Shown here: in pieces, positions 27,108 to 35,937 of the stretch
Layout: the number at the start of each line of letters is the position of its first letter
Position numbering within the stretch: position 1 is the first letter of the stretch
From: Methylosinus sp. LW4
GTDB lineage: Bacteria; Pseudomonadota; Alphaproteobacteria; Rhizobiales; Beijerinckiaceae
Length of the DNA stretch: 64,000 nt
Reading direction: 5' to 3'
NCBI RefSeq assembly: GCF_000379125.1
Contig: NZ_KB900626.1
Location: 803,167 to 867,166, forward strand
Translations under genes and position numbers: made by a program
Notes under the pieces: generated by a model
The model's input: the letters and a program-made list of their open reading frames with translations, nothing else
Told to the model about the DNA's origin: nothing
Database searches by the model: none

Positions 27108-27515
27108 TTGCCAGCAGATCTCGCATCCGGCCTTCTGTCCTTTGCGGCGTATTTTCTCGGGGCCATCGCCTATTGCGCCGCATTTTGCGTCGTCTACACG
27201 CGCTTGACGCCGCATTGCGAGTTCGACCTCATCGTCGAGGAGCACAACGCCTCCGCCGCCATCGCTTTCGGCGGCAGCCTCATCGGCTTCGCCATCGCAC
27301 TCGCCGGCGCGGTGCACAACACGCAGACGGCGCTCGAATTCATCATTTGGGGCTTTGTCGCCTTCGCCACGCAGATCATCGCTTTTCTTCTCGCGCGGCT
27401 CGCGCATCCTGGGCTTTCGCAGGCGATCGAGCAGAACGCCATCGCCGCGGCGGTGTGGCTCGGCGCGGTCTCCATTTCCGCGGGCGTGCTCAGCGCCGCC
27501 TGCATGAGTCCGTGA
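27108..27515 (+). CDS. DUF350 family membrane protein (YjfL-like)
   Basis: 135 residues, about four hydrophobic helices. LLSFAAYFLGAIAYCAAFCVVYTRLTPHCEFDLIVEEHNASAAIAFGGSLIGFAIALAGAV contains the DUF350 signature (E-x-N-x-AxAI..GG.L.GFAI.LA). The start is TTG 27108 with GAGAGGA just upstream. Neighbours match the E. coli yjfL–yjfM–yjfC group, whose cellular job is unsettled. Five bases separate it from the next gene. Confidence 0.85.
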   Translation: MPADLASGLLSFAAYFLGAIAYCAAFCVVYTRLTPHCEFDLIVEEHNASAAIAFGGSLIGFAIALAGAVHNTQTALEFIIWGFVAFATQIIAFLLARLAHPGLSQAIEQNAIAAAVWLGAVSISAGVLSAACMSP

Positions 27516-27520
27516 GAGCC

Positions 27521-27946
27521 ATGGCCGAGCCGCCGCGCAAGGAATTCGGCCGCCGCGGAATGGCGCCGCCCATCGTCACCCATGCGCCCAAAGGGCTTGC
27601 TGGCGGCGGCGCTTCTGCGTCTCCGTTTCGCAAGCGCACGCTCGCCATTGCCGCGATAGCGGTCGGCTCGCTGTCGATCGGCGCGCTCGCGTTGATGGAG
27701 AAGCCGCGGCGCGATTGTCCCGAGAGCGCTGATCCCGAGCGGCAGGATTGCAGCCAATCCAGCAGTCAATCCAGCAGCCACGGCGGCTCGGGCGGACATT
27801 CCTATTCCAGCGGCTCGTCGTCTTCCTCCTCGCATTCATCCTCGGGCGAGAGCGCGTCCGGCCATGCGGGAGGCTCCTCTCTCGGTCATGCCGTCTCATT
27901 CGGCGGTTTCGGCGGCGCCGGCGCTGGCCACGGCGGCGGCTCGTGA
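27521..27946 (+). CDS. single-pass membrane protein with Ser/Gly-rich tail
   Basis: 141 residues. A basic N-terminus, one membrane helix (RTLAIAAIAVGSLSIGALALM), then RRDCPESADPERQDC and a long Ser/Gly/His tail ending GGFGGAGAGHGGGS. Its layout mirrors the gene at 26586 (helix, R-R-D-C element, low-complexity tail), so the two are likely distant paralogues flanking the DUF350 gene. The stop overlaps the GTG of the ligase gene. Confidence 0.65.
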   Translation: MAEPPRKEFGRRGMAPPIVTHAPKGLAGGGASASPFRKRTLAIAAIAVGSLSIGALALMEKPRRDCPESADPERQDCSQSSSQSSSHGGSGGHSYSSGSSSSSSHSSSGESASGHAGGSSLGHAVSFGGFGGAGAGHGGGS

Positions 27947-29097
27947 GGCGCGAACTTTCGCCGCCGCGGCCGGACTTCGCCGAGGAGGCGCGCAAAATCG
28001 GCTTTCAATATGCGCAGCCCGACGGCGAGCCTTATTGGGACGAGAGCGCGCGCTATGTTTTCTCCTTGCGCGAGATCGAGGACGATCTCGAGAAAGCGAC
28101 GGCCGATCTTTCCGCGCTCAGCGAGGAGGTCGTCGCGCGCATCGTGAAAGACGAGCGGGCGCTCGAGCGTCTGCGCATTCCACGTCACGCATGGGGGCTC
28201 ATCGCCGAGAGCTTCGCGCGGCGCGATCCTTCGCTCTATGGCCGTTTCGATTTTTCCTTTGGCGGGGACGGGCCGCCGAAGCTGCTCGAATATAACGCCG
28301 ACACGCCGACGAGCCTTTACGAATCCTCCGTCGTGCAATGGTTCTGGCTCGAGCAGATGATCGCGCGCGGCCATTTGCCGAAAGGCGCGGATCAGTTCAA
28401 CTCGCTGCATGATCGCCTGATCGCGCGCTGGCGCGAGATCGCCGACGGCGGCCCTGTGCATTTCGCCTGCATGACGCAGAGCGTCGAGGATCGCGGCAAT
28501 GTCGCCTATCTCGCCGATTGCGCGACGCAGGCCGGCTCCTGGACCGCGCGCATCGACATGCGCGACATCGGCCTCGCAGGCGAGAGATTCGTCGATCGCC
28601 TGGGCCGGCGCGTGGAGCGAATGTTCAAGCTCTATCCCTGGGAATGGATGTTCGCCGACGCTTTCGGCAAATCGGCGGCGATGGGCGCGACGCGTTTCGT
28701 CGAGCCGCCATGGAAAGCGATCGCGTCCAGCAAGGGATTTCTCGCCTATTTGTGGGAGGCGGCGCCGGGCCATCCCAATCTTCTGCCCTGCTTCTTCGAG
28801 GATGACGCGCGCGCTGCGTCTTTGACGCGATATGCGCGCAAGCCGCTCTACTCGCGCGAGGGCGCCAATGTCGCGCTCTACGATGGAGAGACTCTGCTCG
28901 CGCGCACGGATGGCGACTATGGCGGCGAAGGCTTTGTGCATCAGCAATTATGCGCGTTGCCGAGCTTCGGCGGACGTCATCCCGTGCTCGGCTGCTGGCT
29001 CGTCGGCGGCGAGCCGGCCGGCATGGGCGTGCGCGAGGATTCGTCATTGGTGACGACGGATCGCTCGCGCTTTTTGCCGCATGCGATCATCGATTGA
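27943..29097 (+). CDS. glutathionylspermidine synthase-like ATP-grasp ligase (YjfC family)
   Basis: 384 residues. Start GTG 27943 gives the family-typical opening VRRELSPPRPDFAEEARKIGFQYAQPDGEPYWDESA. KLLEYNADTPTSLYESSVVQWFWLEQM is the diagnostic C-terminal-synthetase-domain motif of GspS, YgiC and YjfC. LYPWEWMFADAFGKSAA, KAIASSKGFLAYLWEAAPGHPNLLPCFFE and later YSREGANVALY complete the ATP-grasp pattern. There is no N-terminal amidase domain. Peptide-bond formation between glutathione-like and amine substrates is the family reaction; YjfC-type substrates are not settled. Confidence 0.9.
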   Translation: MRRELSPPRPDFAEEARKIGFQYAQPDGEPYWDESARYVFSLREIEDDLEKATADLSALSEEVVARIVKDERALERLRIPRHAWGLIAESFARRDPSLYGRFDFSFGGDGPPKLLEYNADTPTSLYESSVVQWFWLEQMIARGHLPKGADQFNSLHDRLIARWREIADGGPVHFACMTQSVEDRGNVAYLADCATQAGSWTARIDMRDIGLAGERFVDRLGRRVERMFKLYPWEWMFADAFGKSAAMGATRFVEPPWKAIASSKGFLAYLWEAAPGHPNLLPCFFEDDARAASLTRYARKPLYSREGANVALYDGETLLARTDGDYGGEGFVHQQLCALPSFGGRHPVLGCWLVGGEPAGMGVREDSSLVTTDRSRFLPHAIID

Positions 29098-29158
29098 CGC
29101 TTACCCAGTCGGGGCGTACGCTCTTCCCTGCAAAATAAAAAAACAAGGGAGGACGGCC

Positions 29159-29524
29159 ATGCCCGATGTCACCTTCTCCACCCCTCTTCTCCATAAAAAT
29201 GTGACGGTCTATGCGGTCGCCGGCGACACGCACACGATACTCGCCGTCGCCGAGGCGAATAAGATTCCGATCCCGCATGATTGCAAGGACGGCGAATGCG
29301 GCTCCTGCCTCATCGAGGTGACGCCGCTCGACGACAAGACCATGGGCGCGACGCTCACCGAGAAGGAGAAAGCGCAGCTGAAATCCATGGGCAAGATCAC
29401 AGCGGAGGAGATTTCCCGCGCGGTGGTCGACGATATTCCGCCCAAGTTTCGGCTCGCCTGCCAATATGTGGTGCGCGACCAGGACATATTGGTGAAATTC
29501 ACCGGAGAGCCCGGCGGCGCCTGA
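29159..29524 (+). CDS. 2Fe-2S plant-type ferredoxin
   Basis: 121 residues. Cysteine ligands at 42, 47, 50 and 101 (DCKDGECGSC and FRLACQY) give a C-x4-C-x2-C...C pattern. VTVYAVAGDTHTILAVAEANKIPIP precedes the cluster loop. The middle insert TLTEKEKAQLKSMGKITAEEISRAVVDDIPPK is unlike housekeeping ferredoxins and recalls forms encoded near nitrogen-fixation genes (recollection, not verified); no nif gene is in this window. GGGAGG lies upstream of ATG 29159. A strong hairpin follows the stop. Confidence 0.9.
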   Translation: MPDVTFSTPLLHKNVTVYAVAGDTHTILAVAEANKIPIPHDCKDGECGSCLIEVTPLDDKTMGATLTEKEKAQLKSMGKITAEEISRAVVDDIPPKFRLACQYVVRDQDILVKFTGEPGGA

Positions 29525-29544
29525 CTCTGAGCCCGAGCGCTTTC

Positions 29545-29573
29545 GATCCAGAGCCGCAGGCCGGCTCTGGATC
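29545..29573 (+). terminator. hairpin after the ferredoxin gene
   Basis: A 12-bp perfect inverted repeat (29545-29556 with 29562-29573) around a five-base loop, about 20 bp past the ferredoxin stop. No T-run follows. Confidence 0.55.
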
Positions 29574-29768
29574 AGACGCGTCGACAGCCCCCTCGAGCGG
29601 GCGCCGCGCTATATCGATCCTGGCGATTTTCCCGCCGGCTTCGCCCCTGGCTGTGGCGAAGCCGGTTTCGGCGCGGGCGACGCCCGGGGAACTGGCCTTG
29701 CGTGCGCGCGCATGCTAACAGCGGCCTCCGCGCCGGGAACCGCCGGCGCCCACGCGACAGGAGCGGTC

Positions 29769-30482
29769 ATGTCCGACATTTTCCACGAGGTCGACGAAGA
29801 CGTCCGCCGGGACAAGGCGGCCAACCTCTGGAAGCGCTATCAGACGCCGGTGTTCGTCGGCGCTTTTCTGGTCGTCGTCGCGACGGGCGTCTACAGCTTC
29901 TACGAGAGCAATCGCTTGAAGACGGCCGAGGCCGCCAATCTGCGTTTCGACGCGGCCGCCGCTTTGGCGACCGACGGCAAGGACGCCGAGGCGGTCGCCG
30001 CCTTCGAGGCGCTGGCCAAGGATTCGCCGCGGGGCTACGCCACTCTGGCGCGCATGCGCGCTGCCGAGGGGCTGGCCAAGACCGACAAGGCCAAGGCCGT
30101 CGCCGCCTTCGCCGCCATCGCCGAGGACAAGGGCGTCGACAAGCTGACCCAGCAGGTCGCCAAGCTGCGCGCCGGCGTGCTGCTGCTCGAGCAGGGCGAC
30201 CGCCAGAAGATGGCGGATCTGCTCGGCGAGCTCGTCACCGCCAATGGCCCGTTCCGCTACACGGCGCAGGAGCTCATCGGGCTCGACGCGCTGCAGGACA
30301 GCGATTTCGACGAGGCCGAGCGCGCCTTCAAGGTGATCCTCAACGATCAGGAGGCGCCGCACGCCATGCGCCAGCGCGCCGGCGCCTATAAGGCGCTGCT
30401 GGACGCCGCGCGCGGCTCCGCGCCGCCGCCGGCCGCCAAGGAGCCGGCCGCTCCCGCTTCCGCACCCGCTCCCGCCAAGTAA
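29769..30482 (+). CDS. YfgM-like TPR membrane protein
   Basis: 237 residues. An N-terminal cytoplasmic segment ([23 protein letters not shown]) and one membrane helix ([19 protein letters not shown]) precede TPR-like helices in the periplasm ([41 protein letters not shown]) and an Ala/Pro-rich tail. This matches the YfgM/TPR_21 family, an ancillary translocon-associated factor, usually next to der (often with bamB, absent here). ATG 29769 is chosen over a longer frame at 29712 because of the conserved [13 protein letters not shown] start. Confidence 0.85.
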   Translation: MSDIFHEVDEDVRRDKAANLWKRYQTPVFVGAFLVVVATGVYSFYESNRLKTAEAANLRFDAAAALATDGKDAEAVAAFEALAKDSPRGYATLARMRAAEGLAKTDKAKAVAAFAAIAEDKGVDKLTQQVAKLRAGVLLLEQGDRQKMADLLGELVTANGPFRYTAQELIGLDALQDSDFDEAERAFKVILNDQEAPHAMRQRAGAYKALLDAARGSAPPPAAKEPAAPASAPAPAK

Positions 30483-30532
30483 GCGCGAGCCTCACAGGCG
30501 GCGTCGCCGCGACGTTGGACCAAAGGGCCACA

Positions 30533-31930
30533 ATGTCCTTCACGCTCGCCATCATCGGCCGGCCGAATGTCGGCAAGTCGACTCTGTTCAACCGGCTCGT
30601 CGGCAAGAAGCTCGCGCTCGTCGACGATCGGCCCGGCGTGACGCGCGACCGCCGCGAGGGCGAGGCGCGCCTCGCTGATCTGCGCTTCACCATCATCGAT
30701 ACGGCCGGGCTGGAGGAAGGCGCCTCCGCCACGCTGGAAGGGCGCATGCGCGCGCAGACCGAGGCGGCGATCGAGACCGCCGACGCCATTCTCTTTATGA
30801 TCGACGCGCGCGTCGGCGTGACGCCGGACGATAAATATTTCGCCGATCTGGTGCGCCGCGCCGGCAAGCCGGTGATCCTCGCCGCGAATAAATCGGAAGG
30901 GCGCAAGGGCGAGGCGGGCCTGGTCGAGGCCTATGAGCTCGGCCTCGGCGATCCCGTGCCGCTCTCCGCCGAGCATGGCGAGGGCCTCGGCGAATTCTAC
31001 GACGCGCTGCGCGAGGCGCTGCCGGAGGCGACAGCGGATTGGGAAGAGGACGAAGAGGCGACGACCGACGTCGCCGTCTCGTCCGATGAGGACGGCAGCG
31101 AGGTCGATCCCACCAAGCCGCTGCGCATCGCCGTGGTCGGGCGGCCCAACGCCGGCAAATCGACGCTCATCAATCGGCTGCTCGGCGAGGACCGCCTGCT
31201 CACCGGGCCGGAGGCGGGCATTACCCGCGACAGCATTTCCGTGCCTTTCCGCTGGCGCGACCGCGATATGAAGCTCTTCGACACCGCCGGCCTGCGCAAG
31301 CGCGCCAAGGTCGTCGACAAGCTGGAGAAGCTCGCCGGCGCCGATGCGCTGCGCGCCGTGCGCTTCTCGGAGGTGGTCGTGCTGCTGCTCGACTCGGCCA
31401 TTCCATTCGAGAAGCAGGATTTGACCATCGCCGATCTCGCCGCGCGCGAGGGCAGGGCCGTGGTCATTGCGCTCGGCAAATGGGATGCGGTGGACGATCC
31501 GGGAACGCGCCTCGGCAAGCTGCGCGAGGAAGCCGAGCGCCTGCTGCCGCAGATCAAAGGCGCGCCGGTCGTGGCCGTCTCGGGCGTGACCGGCTATGGG
31601 CTCGACAAGCTCATGCGCGCCATTCTCGATGTGCATGAAGTCTGGAATCGCCGCATTTCGACCGCGCGGCTCAATCGCTGGCTGGAGAGCGCGATCGACG
31701 AGACGCCGCCGCCGGCGGTCTCCGGCCGGCGCATCAAGATCCGCTATATGACGCAGGCCAAGGCGCGGCCGCCGCATTTCATTCTGTTCGGCAATCAGCT
31801 CGACGAGCTGCCGACGAGCTATCAGCGCTTTCTCACCAATGGATTGCGCCGCGCCTTCGATCTTCCCGGCACGCCGATCCGCATCTCGACGCGCTCGGGC
31901 GAGAATCCGTTCGACAAGGGGAAGAGGTAG
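30533..31930 (+). CDS. der: ribosome biogenesis GTPase Der
   Basis: 465 residues. Two tandem GTPase domains with P-loops GRPNVGKST and [10 protein letters not shown]3 motifs DTAGL in both, a GKWD-type G4 in the second and a C-terminal KH-like domain. Needed for 50S subunit assembly. ATG 30533 follows an AAGGG site; an in-frame TTG at 30515 is not needed. In the first domain G4 appears as NKSE rather than NKxD. Confidence 0.95.
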   Translation: MSFTLAIIGRPNVGKSTLFNRLVGKKLALVDDRPGVTRDRREGEARLADLRFTIIDTAGLEEGASATLEGRMRAQTEAAIETADAILFMIDARVGVTPDDKYFADLVRRAGKPVILAANKSEGRKGEAGLVEAYELGLGDPVPLSAEHGEGLGEFYDALREALPEATADWEEDEEATTDVAVSSDEDGSEVDPTKPLRIAVVGRPNAGKSTLINRLLGEDRLLTGPEAGITRDSISVPFRWRDRDMKLFDTAGLRKRAKVVDKLEKLAGADALRAVRFSEVVVLLLDSAIPFEKQDLTIADLAAREGRAVVIALGKWDAVDDPGTRLGKLREEAERLLPQIKGAPVVAVSGVTGYGLDKLMRAILDVHEVWNRRISTARLNRWLESAIDETPPPAVSGRRIKIRYMTQAKARPPHFILFGNQLDELPTSYQRFLTNGLRRAFDLPGTPIRISTRSGENPFDKGKR

Positions 31931-32224
31931 TCATCCTCGCTCGACGTCCGATTTCTTCGGCGCGAGCGACGGCTTCGCCGGCGCCTCGACGATCAGCTCG
32001 GTCGTCTGGTCTCTCCTGAATTGCTCGGGCCGTGTGATGGGGGTCAGCGGATGCCAAAAATCATAGGCGCCGGGCTTTGTCGGATCGGCGGACCCTCTGT
32101 TCGCGCGCTCCGATCGGCCGATCGGCAGCAGGGTGAGCAGCGCGCCGAAAAGAGCGAGCGTCAAATCGAGCTCGCTGAGTAGAATGGCGGAAATGATGCG
32201 GGCGTGTCTTCGGAAAAAGCGCAT
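31931..32224 (-). CDS. hypothetical small membrane protein
   Basis: 97 residues. A basic N-terminus (MRFFRRHARI) and one hydrophobic helix (ISAILLSELDLTLALFGALLTLLPI) precede a polar tail ending APAKPSLAPKKSDVERG. CGGAG lies 8 bases before ATG 32224. It abuts der convergently with no gap. I do not recognise a family. Confidence 0.55.
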   Translation of the reverse strand: MRFFRRHARIISAILLSELDLTLALFGALLTLLPIGRSERANRGSADPTKPGAYDFWHPLTPITRPEQFRRDQTTELIVEAPAKPSLAPKKSDVERG

Positions 32225-32240
32225 GTTCGGCTCCGTGCTC

Positions 32241-32999
32241 TCAACGCCTTTCTAAAATGTAGCTTTTCACGAAATGGCTCTGTGCGAGCTGGACGACAAT
32301 GCCGGCGCCGACAGCGAGGAGCGCCCCGTAAATTTCTTCCGGTGAGCCGGAGAGCAGCGTTGCGCCGACCACCACGCAAAACAGGACATAGCCCAGGTTG
32401 CGAATGATCGCGCCGAGCGCCCGTCCGAGACTGCGAAATGGCGGCGCATCATCGATAGTCGAAGCATCTACTTCGAGGCTCTCCGCGCCATGAGCGGCTT
32501 CGATGCGCGCCCTTATGATCTCCACGAGCTGCGTCGTTTCAATGTCGAGGCGCAAAGCAGGGAGAAAAATTTCCTGCGGCATTCGGCGGTCGCATTGGGC
32601 GATCCAGTTCCAGAAACTGCCGCGTAGAAAGCGTCGCGTCGCGACAGGCGTCAGTCGCAGCGTCCACCATTCGCGTCCGCCGTGCTTCGTCCGGGAGATC
32701 GATTCGAAGTCCCGCCAGGGCAGGAGCTCGGCGGACACGGAGGGATAGACCAAGCCCTCTGCATCGATGACTAGGGCGGGAGATCGGTCGAGCAGCTTTC
32801 CGAACGCCGAGAGCGTCGCTGCGCCGCAAAATAGCGCGCCGATCGCCGCCAGCGTCATGACGACCAGACCGAATAGTCCCGAGAACAGCACGGAGACGCT
32901 GGCGATGGTCAATCCGGCGGCGAGCAGAGCGCGGCCCCAAAGGTCGCCGCCGCGTAAATATCGCGTTTCGATCCTATAATGCTCTGTCGTCTGCCCCAT
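32241..32999 (-). CDS. hypothetical membrane protein
   Basis: 252 residues. Two close hydrophobic segments near residues 25-70 (RALLAAGLTIASVSVLFSGLFGLVVMTLAAIGALFCGAA) precede a PH-like stretch (LVIDAEGLVYPSVSAELLPWRDFESISRTKHGGREWWTLRLTP). Another hydrophobic pair lies near the end (ALGAIIRNLGYVLFCVVVGATLL). This layout resembles YcxB/STM3941-like proteins. GGAGG six bases before ATG 32999 decides that start over the ATG at 33020. It is 16 bp upstream of the preceding small gene, so they likely form a pair. Confidence 0.7.
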   Translation of the reverse strand: MGQTTEHYRIETRYLRGGDLWGRALLAAGLTIASVSVLFSGLFGLVVMTLAAIGALFCGAATLSAFGKLLDRSPALVIDAEGLVYPSVSAELLPWRDFESISRTKHGGREWWTLRLTPVATRRFLRGSFWNWIAQCDRRMPQEIFLPALRLDIETTQLVEIIRARIEAAHGAESLEVDASTIDDAPPFRSLGRALGAIIRNLGYVLFCVVVGATLLSGSPEEIYGALLAVGAGIVVQLAQSHFVKSYILERR

Positions 33000-33080
33000 C
33001 GCCGCCTCCGGGACTTGCAATGGAGGCAGACTACAACGATCGCTGCTTTCCGGGAACGGAAATCGGTCGCCCCGCGCTCC

Positions 33081-33560
33081 TCAGCTCGCCCCTTCGAACT
33101 GCGCCAGCAGCGCGTCGCGCGCCTCGGCGATGCGGCGGTAGTCCTCCGCGCTGCCGCCGGCGTCGGGATGGGCGGTCTTGGCGAGGCGACGGAAGGCGGA
33201 TTTGATCTCGGCCGGCTCCAGCGCGCCTTCCAGAGGCAATTCCAGCGTCTCGCGATGCTCCTGATTGTCGTCCTGGTCGAAATCGAACATCTTCTGGAAG
33301 GCGGCGCGCTGCTTGCGGCCCTCCAAGCGCAGCTCGACCTGATCTTCCTTCCAGCGTTGGAGCGACATCACGAAGCAGGCGCCGAAGGCGATGCGGCCCT
33401 GCGTCTCCAATTCGTCCAGGCTGAACGGCCCCACCACATCATAGGGCGGCGCGAGACAGGCCATGCGGACGCCGTCGACGGTCTCGACGCGGCCGATCGC
33501 GACCTTGTCGGATACGCCGAGCGAGCCGTTCCAGACGACCCAGTCCAATTGCTCCGCCAT
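33081..33560 (-). CDS. J-domain protein
   Basis: 159 residues. The C-terminal EPAEIKSAFRRLAKTAHPDAGGSAEDYRRIAEARDALLAQF is a J-domain with the HPD motif that stimulates DnaK-type chaperones. The N-terminal 110 residues (LDWVVWNGSLGVSDKVAIGRVETVDG...) have no recognised domain. A J-domain at the C-terminus of a short protein is found in several alphaproteobacterial families. ATG 33560 is preferred over an upstream in-frame start at 33620. Confidence 0.8.
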   Translation of the reverse strand: MAEQLDWVVWNGSLGVSDKVAIGRVETVDGVRMACLAPPYDVVGPFSLDELETQGRIAFGACFVMSLQRWKEDQVELRLEGRKQRAAFQKMFDFDQDDNQEHRETLELPLEGALEPAEIKSAFRRLAKTAHPDAGGSAEDYRRIAEARDALLAQFEGAS

Positions 33561-33815
33561 TCGGTCCGCTCTCGTGCCGTCGGGCGCTCCGTCGCTTTTG
33601 TGCGAAAGGGGCCGCCGCATTCGTACAATCTCACGTTACATGCAGTTTCGAAGCCAATATCGCGTTGCAGCATGGTTTTTGACCCGCCGTCCCCAGCCAA
33701 AGGCCGCTATGGCGCTTGGCAAGCGGTAATTTCAAATTATTCTAAACAAGGGCGTTCCGACTGGCCGTCGGGACAGCGGGCGTCCCCATGAGAGTACATC
33801 CAAGGAGCTTTAGTC

Positions 33816-34235
33816 ATGGCTACGCTCAAGGGCACCAAGACCGAACAGAATCTGAAGGATGCGTTTGCCGGCGAGTCTCAGGCGAACCGCCGCTATCTCT
33901 ATTTCGCGCAAAAGGCCGATATCGAAGGCCATAATGACGTCGCGACCGTGTTTCGCTCCACCGCCGAGGGCGAGACGGGCCATGCCCATGGCCATCTCGA
34001 ATTTCTCGAGGTGGTGGGCGACCCCGCGACCGGACTGCCGATCGGCAAGACCGAGGACAATCTGAAGGCCGCCGTCGCCGGCGAGACGCATGAATATACG
34101 GATATGTATCCGGGCTTCGCGCGCTCGGCCCGCGAGGAGGGCTTCGAGGAGATCGCCGATTGGTTCGAGACGCTGGCCAAGGCCGAGCGCTCGCACGCCG
34201 GCCGCTTCCAAAAGGCGCTCGACGAGCTGAAGTAA
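33816..34235 (+). CDS. rubrerythrin (ferritin-like di-iron protein)
   Basis: 139 residues. A four-helix di-iron domain with Glu and ExxH ligands in [52 protein letters not shown] and [15 protein letters not shown]. The C-terminal rubredoxin domain of classical rubrerythrin is absent, so electrons must come from a separate donor. AAGGAG lies upstream of ATG 33816. It is followed by an Fe-S oxidoreductase and a DUF3501 gene, a group I recall as recurring in proteobacteria. Peroxide reduction is the usual family reaction. Confidence 0.9.
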   Translation: MATLKGTKTEQNLKDAFAGESQANRRYLYFAQKADIEGHNDVATVFRSTAEGETGHAHGHLEFLEVVGDPATGLPIGKTEDNLKAAVAGETHEYTDMYPGFARSAREEGFEEIADWFETLAKAERSHAGRFQKALDELK

Positions 34236-34284
34236 GCGCGCGACCCGATTTCCGGCTGATCCTTTGCGCGGCCTTCGCCGCCTT

Positions 34285-34398
34285 CCTTCTCCCCGCCTGC
34301 GGGGAGAAGGTGCGGATGAGGGGCTCGGGGCGTTTTCCGTCTGTGGCTCACGCCCCGAGCCCCTCATCCCGGCCCTCTCCCCGCGCGCGGGGAGAGGG
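34285..34398. repeat. composite intergenic palindrome, copy A
   Basis: Three nested or adjacent inverted repeats: ccttctcccc/ggggagaagg at 34285-34310, an 18-bp perfect pair at 34315-34332 and 34351-34368, and ccctctcccc/ggggagaggg at 34373-34398. The central pair with its ctcggggcg core recurs at 55701-55749. It lies between rubrerythrin and the Fe-S oxidoreductase. Confidence 0.85.
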
Positions 34399-34437
34399 AG
34401 AAAACGCATGAGCCGATCGGAATAATTCGACCAGGGC

Positions 34438-35787
34438 ATGGAAGCGATGAGAGAAGGCGGGCTCGAGGCGCCCTTCCGGCGTCCATTGGATTGGGAAAAT
34501 CCAGATTTCTACGACGAGGCGAAGCTCGACGCCGAAATGCGCCGCGTGCTGGATATTTGTCACGGCTGCCGGCGTTGCTTCAATCTCTGCGATTCCTTTC
34601 CGCGCCTGTTCGATCTCGTCGACGAGTCGGCGAAAGGCGAAGTCGAGACCGTCGCCAGCGCGGATTTCAAAAAGATCGTGGACGCTTGCACGCTCTGCGA
34701 CATGTGCTTTTTGACCAAATGCCCTTATGTGCCGCCGCATGAGTTCGATCTCGACTTCCCGCATCTGATGCTGCGCTATCGCGCCGTCGAGGCGAAGAAG
34801 AAGGGCGTCGGCTTCGCGGATCGCCAGCTCGCCGAGACCGACCGCAATGGCGCATTGGCGACGAAACTCGCGCCGCTCGCCAATTGGGCGACCGATTGCG
34901 TACACACGGCTGCGCGCGATGCGTTGGAGAAGCTCGCCGGCCTGCATCATGAGGCCGTGCTGCCGAAATATTCGAAGAAGACGCTGGCCGCGCTCGCGAA
35001 GGAGACGCCGGCCGAGGTGAACAGAGAGGCGCCGGGCTTCGGCCGCAAGGCGGTGATCTACGCCACCTGCTTCGGCGAATATAATGATCCCGGCGTCGGC
35101 CTCGCCGCGCGCGCCGTGCTCGCCAAGAATGGCGTCGAGACGGAGATTCTGCACCCGCATTGCTGCGGAATGCCGCTGCTGGAGCAGGGGCTCATCGGCG
35201 AGGTCGCGGCTTCCGCGAAACAGGTCGCGGCCGCCTTCGAGCCTTGGATCGACAAGGGCTATGACATTATCGCGCTGGTTCCCTCCTGCGCGCTGATGCT
35301 GAAATTCGAATGGCCTTTGATCGTCACTGATGATCCAAAAGTGAAGCGTCTCGCCGCCTCCACCTATGATCTCAGCGAATATGTCGTCGGCCTTGCGCGC
35401 AAGGAGGGGCTGGCGGAAGGGCTCTCGCCGATCGAGGGCGGCGTCGCTTTCCATGTCTCCTGCCATTCGCGCGCGCAGAATATCGGGCGGAAAGGCGCTG
35501 AGCTGTTGAATCTCGTTCCGCAGGCCGATGTCGCCGTCATCGAGCGTTGCTCCGGCCATGGCGGCGCCTGGGGCTATAAGGCGCAGAATTTCGAGACGGC
35601 GCTGAAGGTCGGCAAGCCGGTGGCGCGACAGGCGCAATCCGCCGGCAAAGCCTATATCGTTTCCGAATGTCCGCTCTCCGGCCCGCATATCGCGCAGGGC
35701 ATGGAGCGACTGGACGCGGAGGCGAAAAAGCCCGAGCTTCTCGTCCATCCGATCGAGCTGATCGCGCGGGCCTATGGGGTGAAGTGA
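34438..35787 (+). CDS. Fe-S oxidoreductase with CCG domains (GlpC/HdrD-like)
   Basis: 449 residues. Two 4Fe-4S motifs near residues 41-105: CHGCRRCFNLCDSFPRLF and CTLCDMCFLTKCPYVPP. Two cysteine-rich domains follow: ATCFGEYND...HPHCCGMPLLEQG and SCHSRAQNIG...RCSGHGGAWG with SECPLSGPH. This is the layout of GlpC, LutA-like and HdrB/D subunits. Flavin and membrane helices are absent, so it should pass electrons between soluble partners, plausibly to the rubrerythrin encoded upstream (inference). Start ATG 34438, with an alternative three codons later. Confidence 0.88.
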   Translation: MEAMREGGLEAPFRRPLDWENPDFYDEAKLDAEMRRVLDICHGCRRCFNLCDSFPRLFDLVDESAKGEVETVASADFKKIVDACTLCDMCFLTKCPYVPPHEFDLDFPHLMLRYRAVEAKKKGVGFADRQLAETDRNGALATKLAPLANWATDCVHTAARDALEKLAGLHHEAVLPKYSKKTLAALAKETPAEVNREAPGFGRKAVIYATCFGEYNDPGVGLAARAVLAKNGVETEILHPHCCGMPLLEQGLIGEVAASAKQVAAAFEPWIDKGYDIIALVPSCALMLKFEWPLIVTDDPKVKRLAASTYDLSEYVVGLARKEGLAEGLSPIEGGVAFHVSCHSRAQNIGRKGAELLNLVPQADVAVIERCSGHGGAWGYKAQNFETALKVGKPVARQAQSAGKAYIVSECPLSGPHIAQGMERLDAEAKKPELLVHPIELIARAYGVK

Positions 35788-35789
35788 GG

Positions 35790-35907
35790 CCCCTCCCTCA
35801 CCCTCCCCGCTGGCGCGGGAGAGGGGGCGGCCGGCGTTTCGCGAACCCTCGATGAAGGGCCGAATCTGCTCCCTCTCTCGCGAAGCGGGGGAGGGCCGGG
35901 GAGGGGG
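35790..35907. repeat. composite intergenic palindrome, copy B
   Basis: Two C/G-rich hairpins (around ccctccccgctggcgcgggagaggg and ccctctctcgcgaagcgggggaggg) face each other, the outer cccctccc/gggaggggg parts being complementary. Fills the gap between the Fe-S oxidoreductase and DUF3501 genes. Confidence 0.75.
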
Positions 35908-35937
35908 CTCGCGTAGCTTGAAGAATTGGAGCGATCA

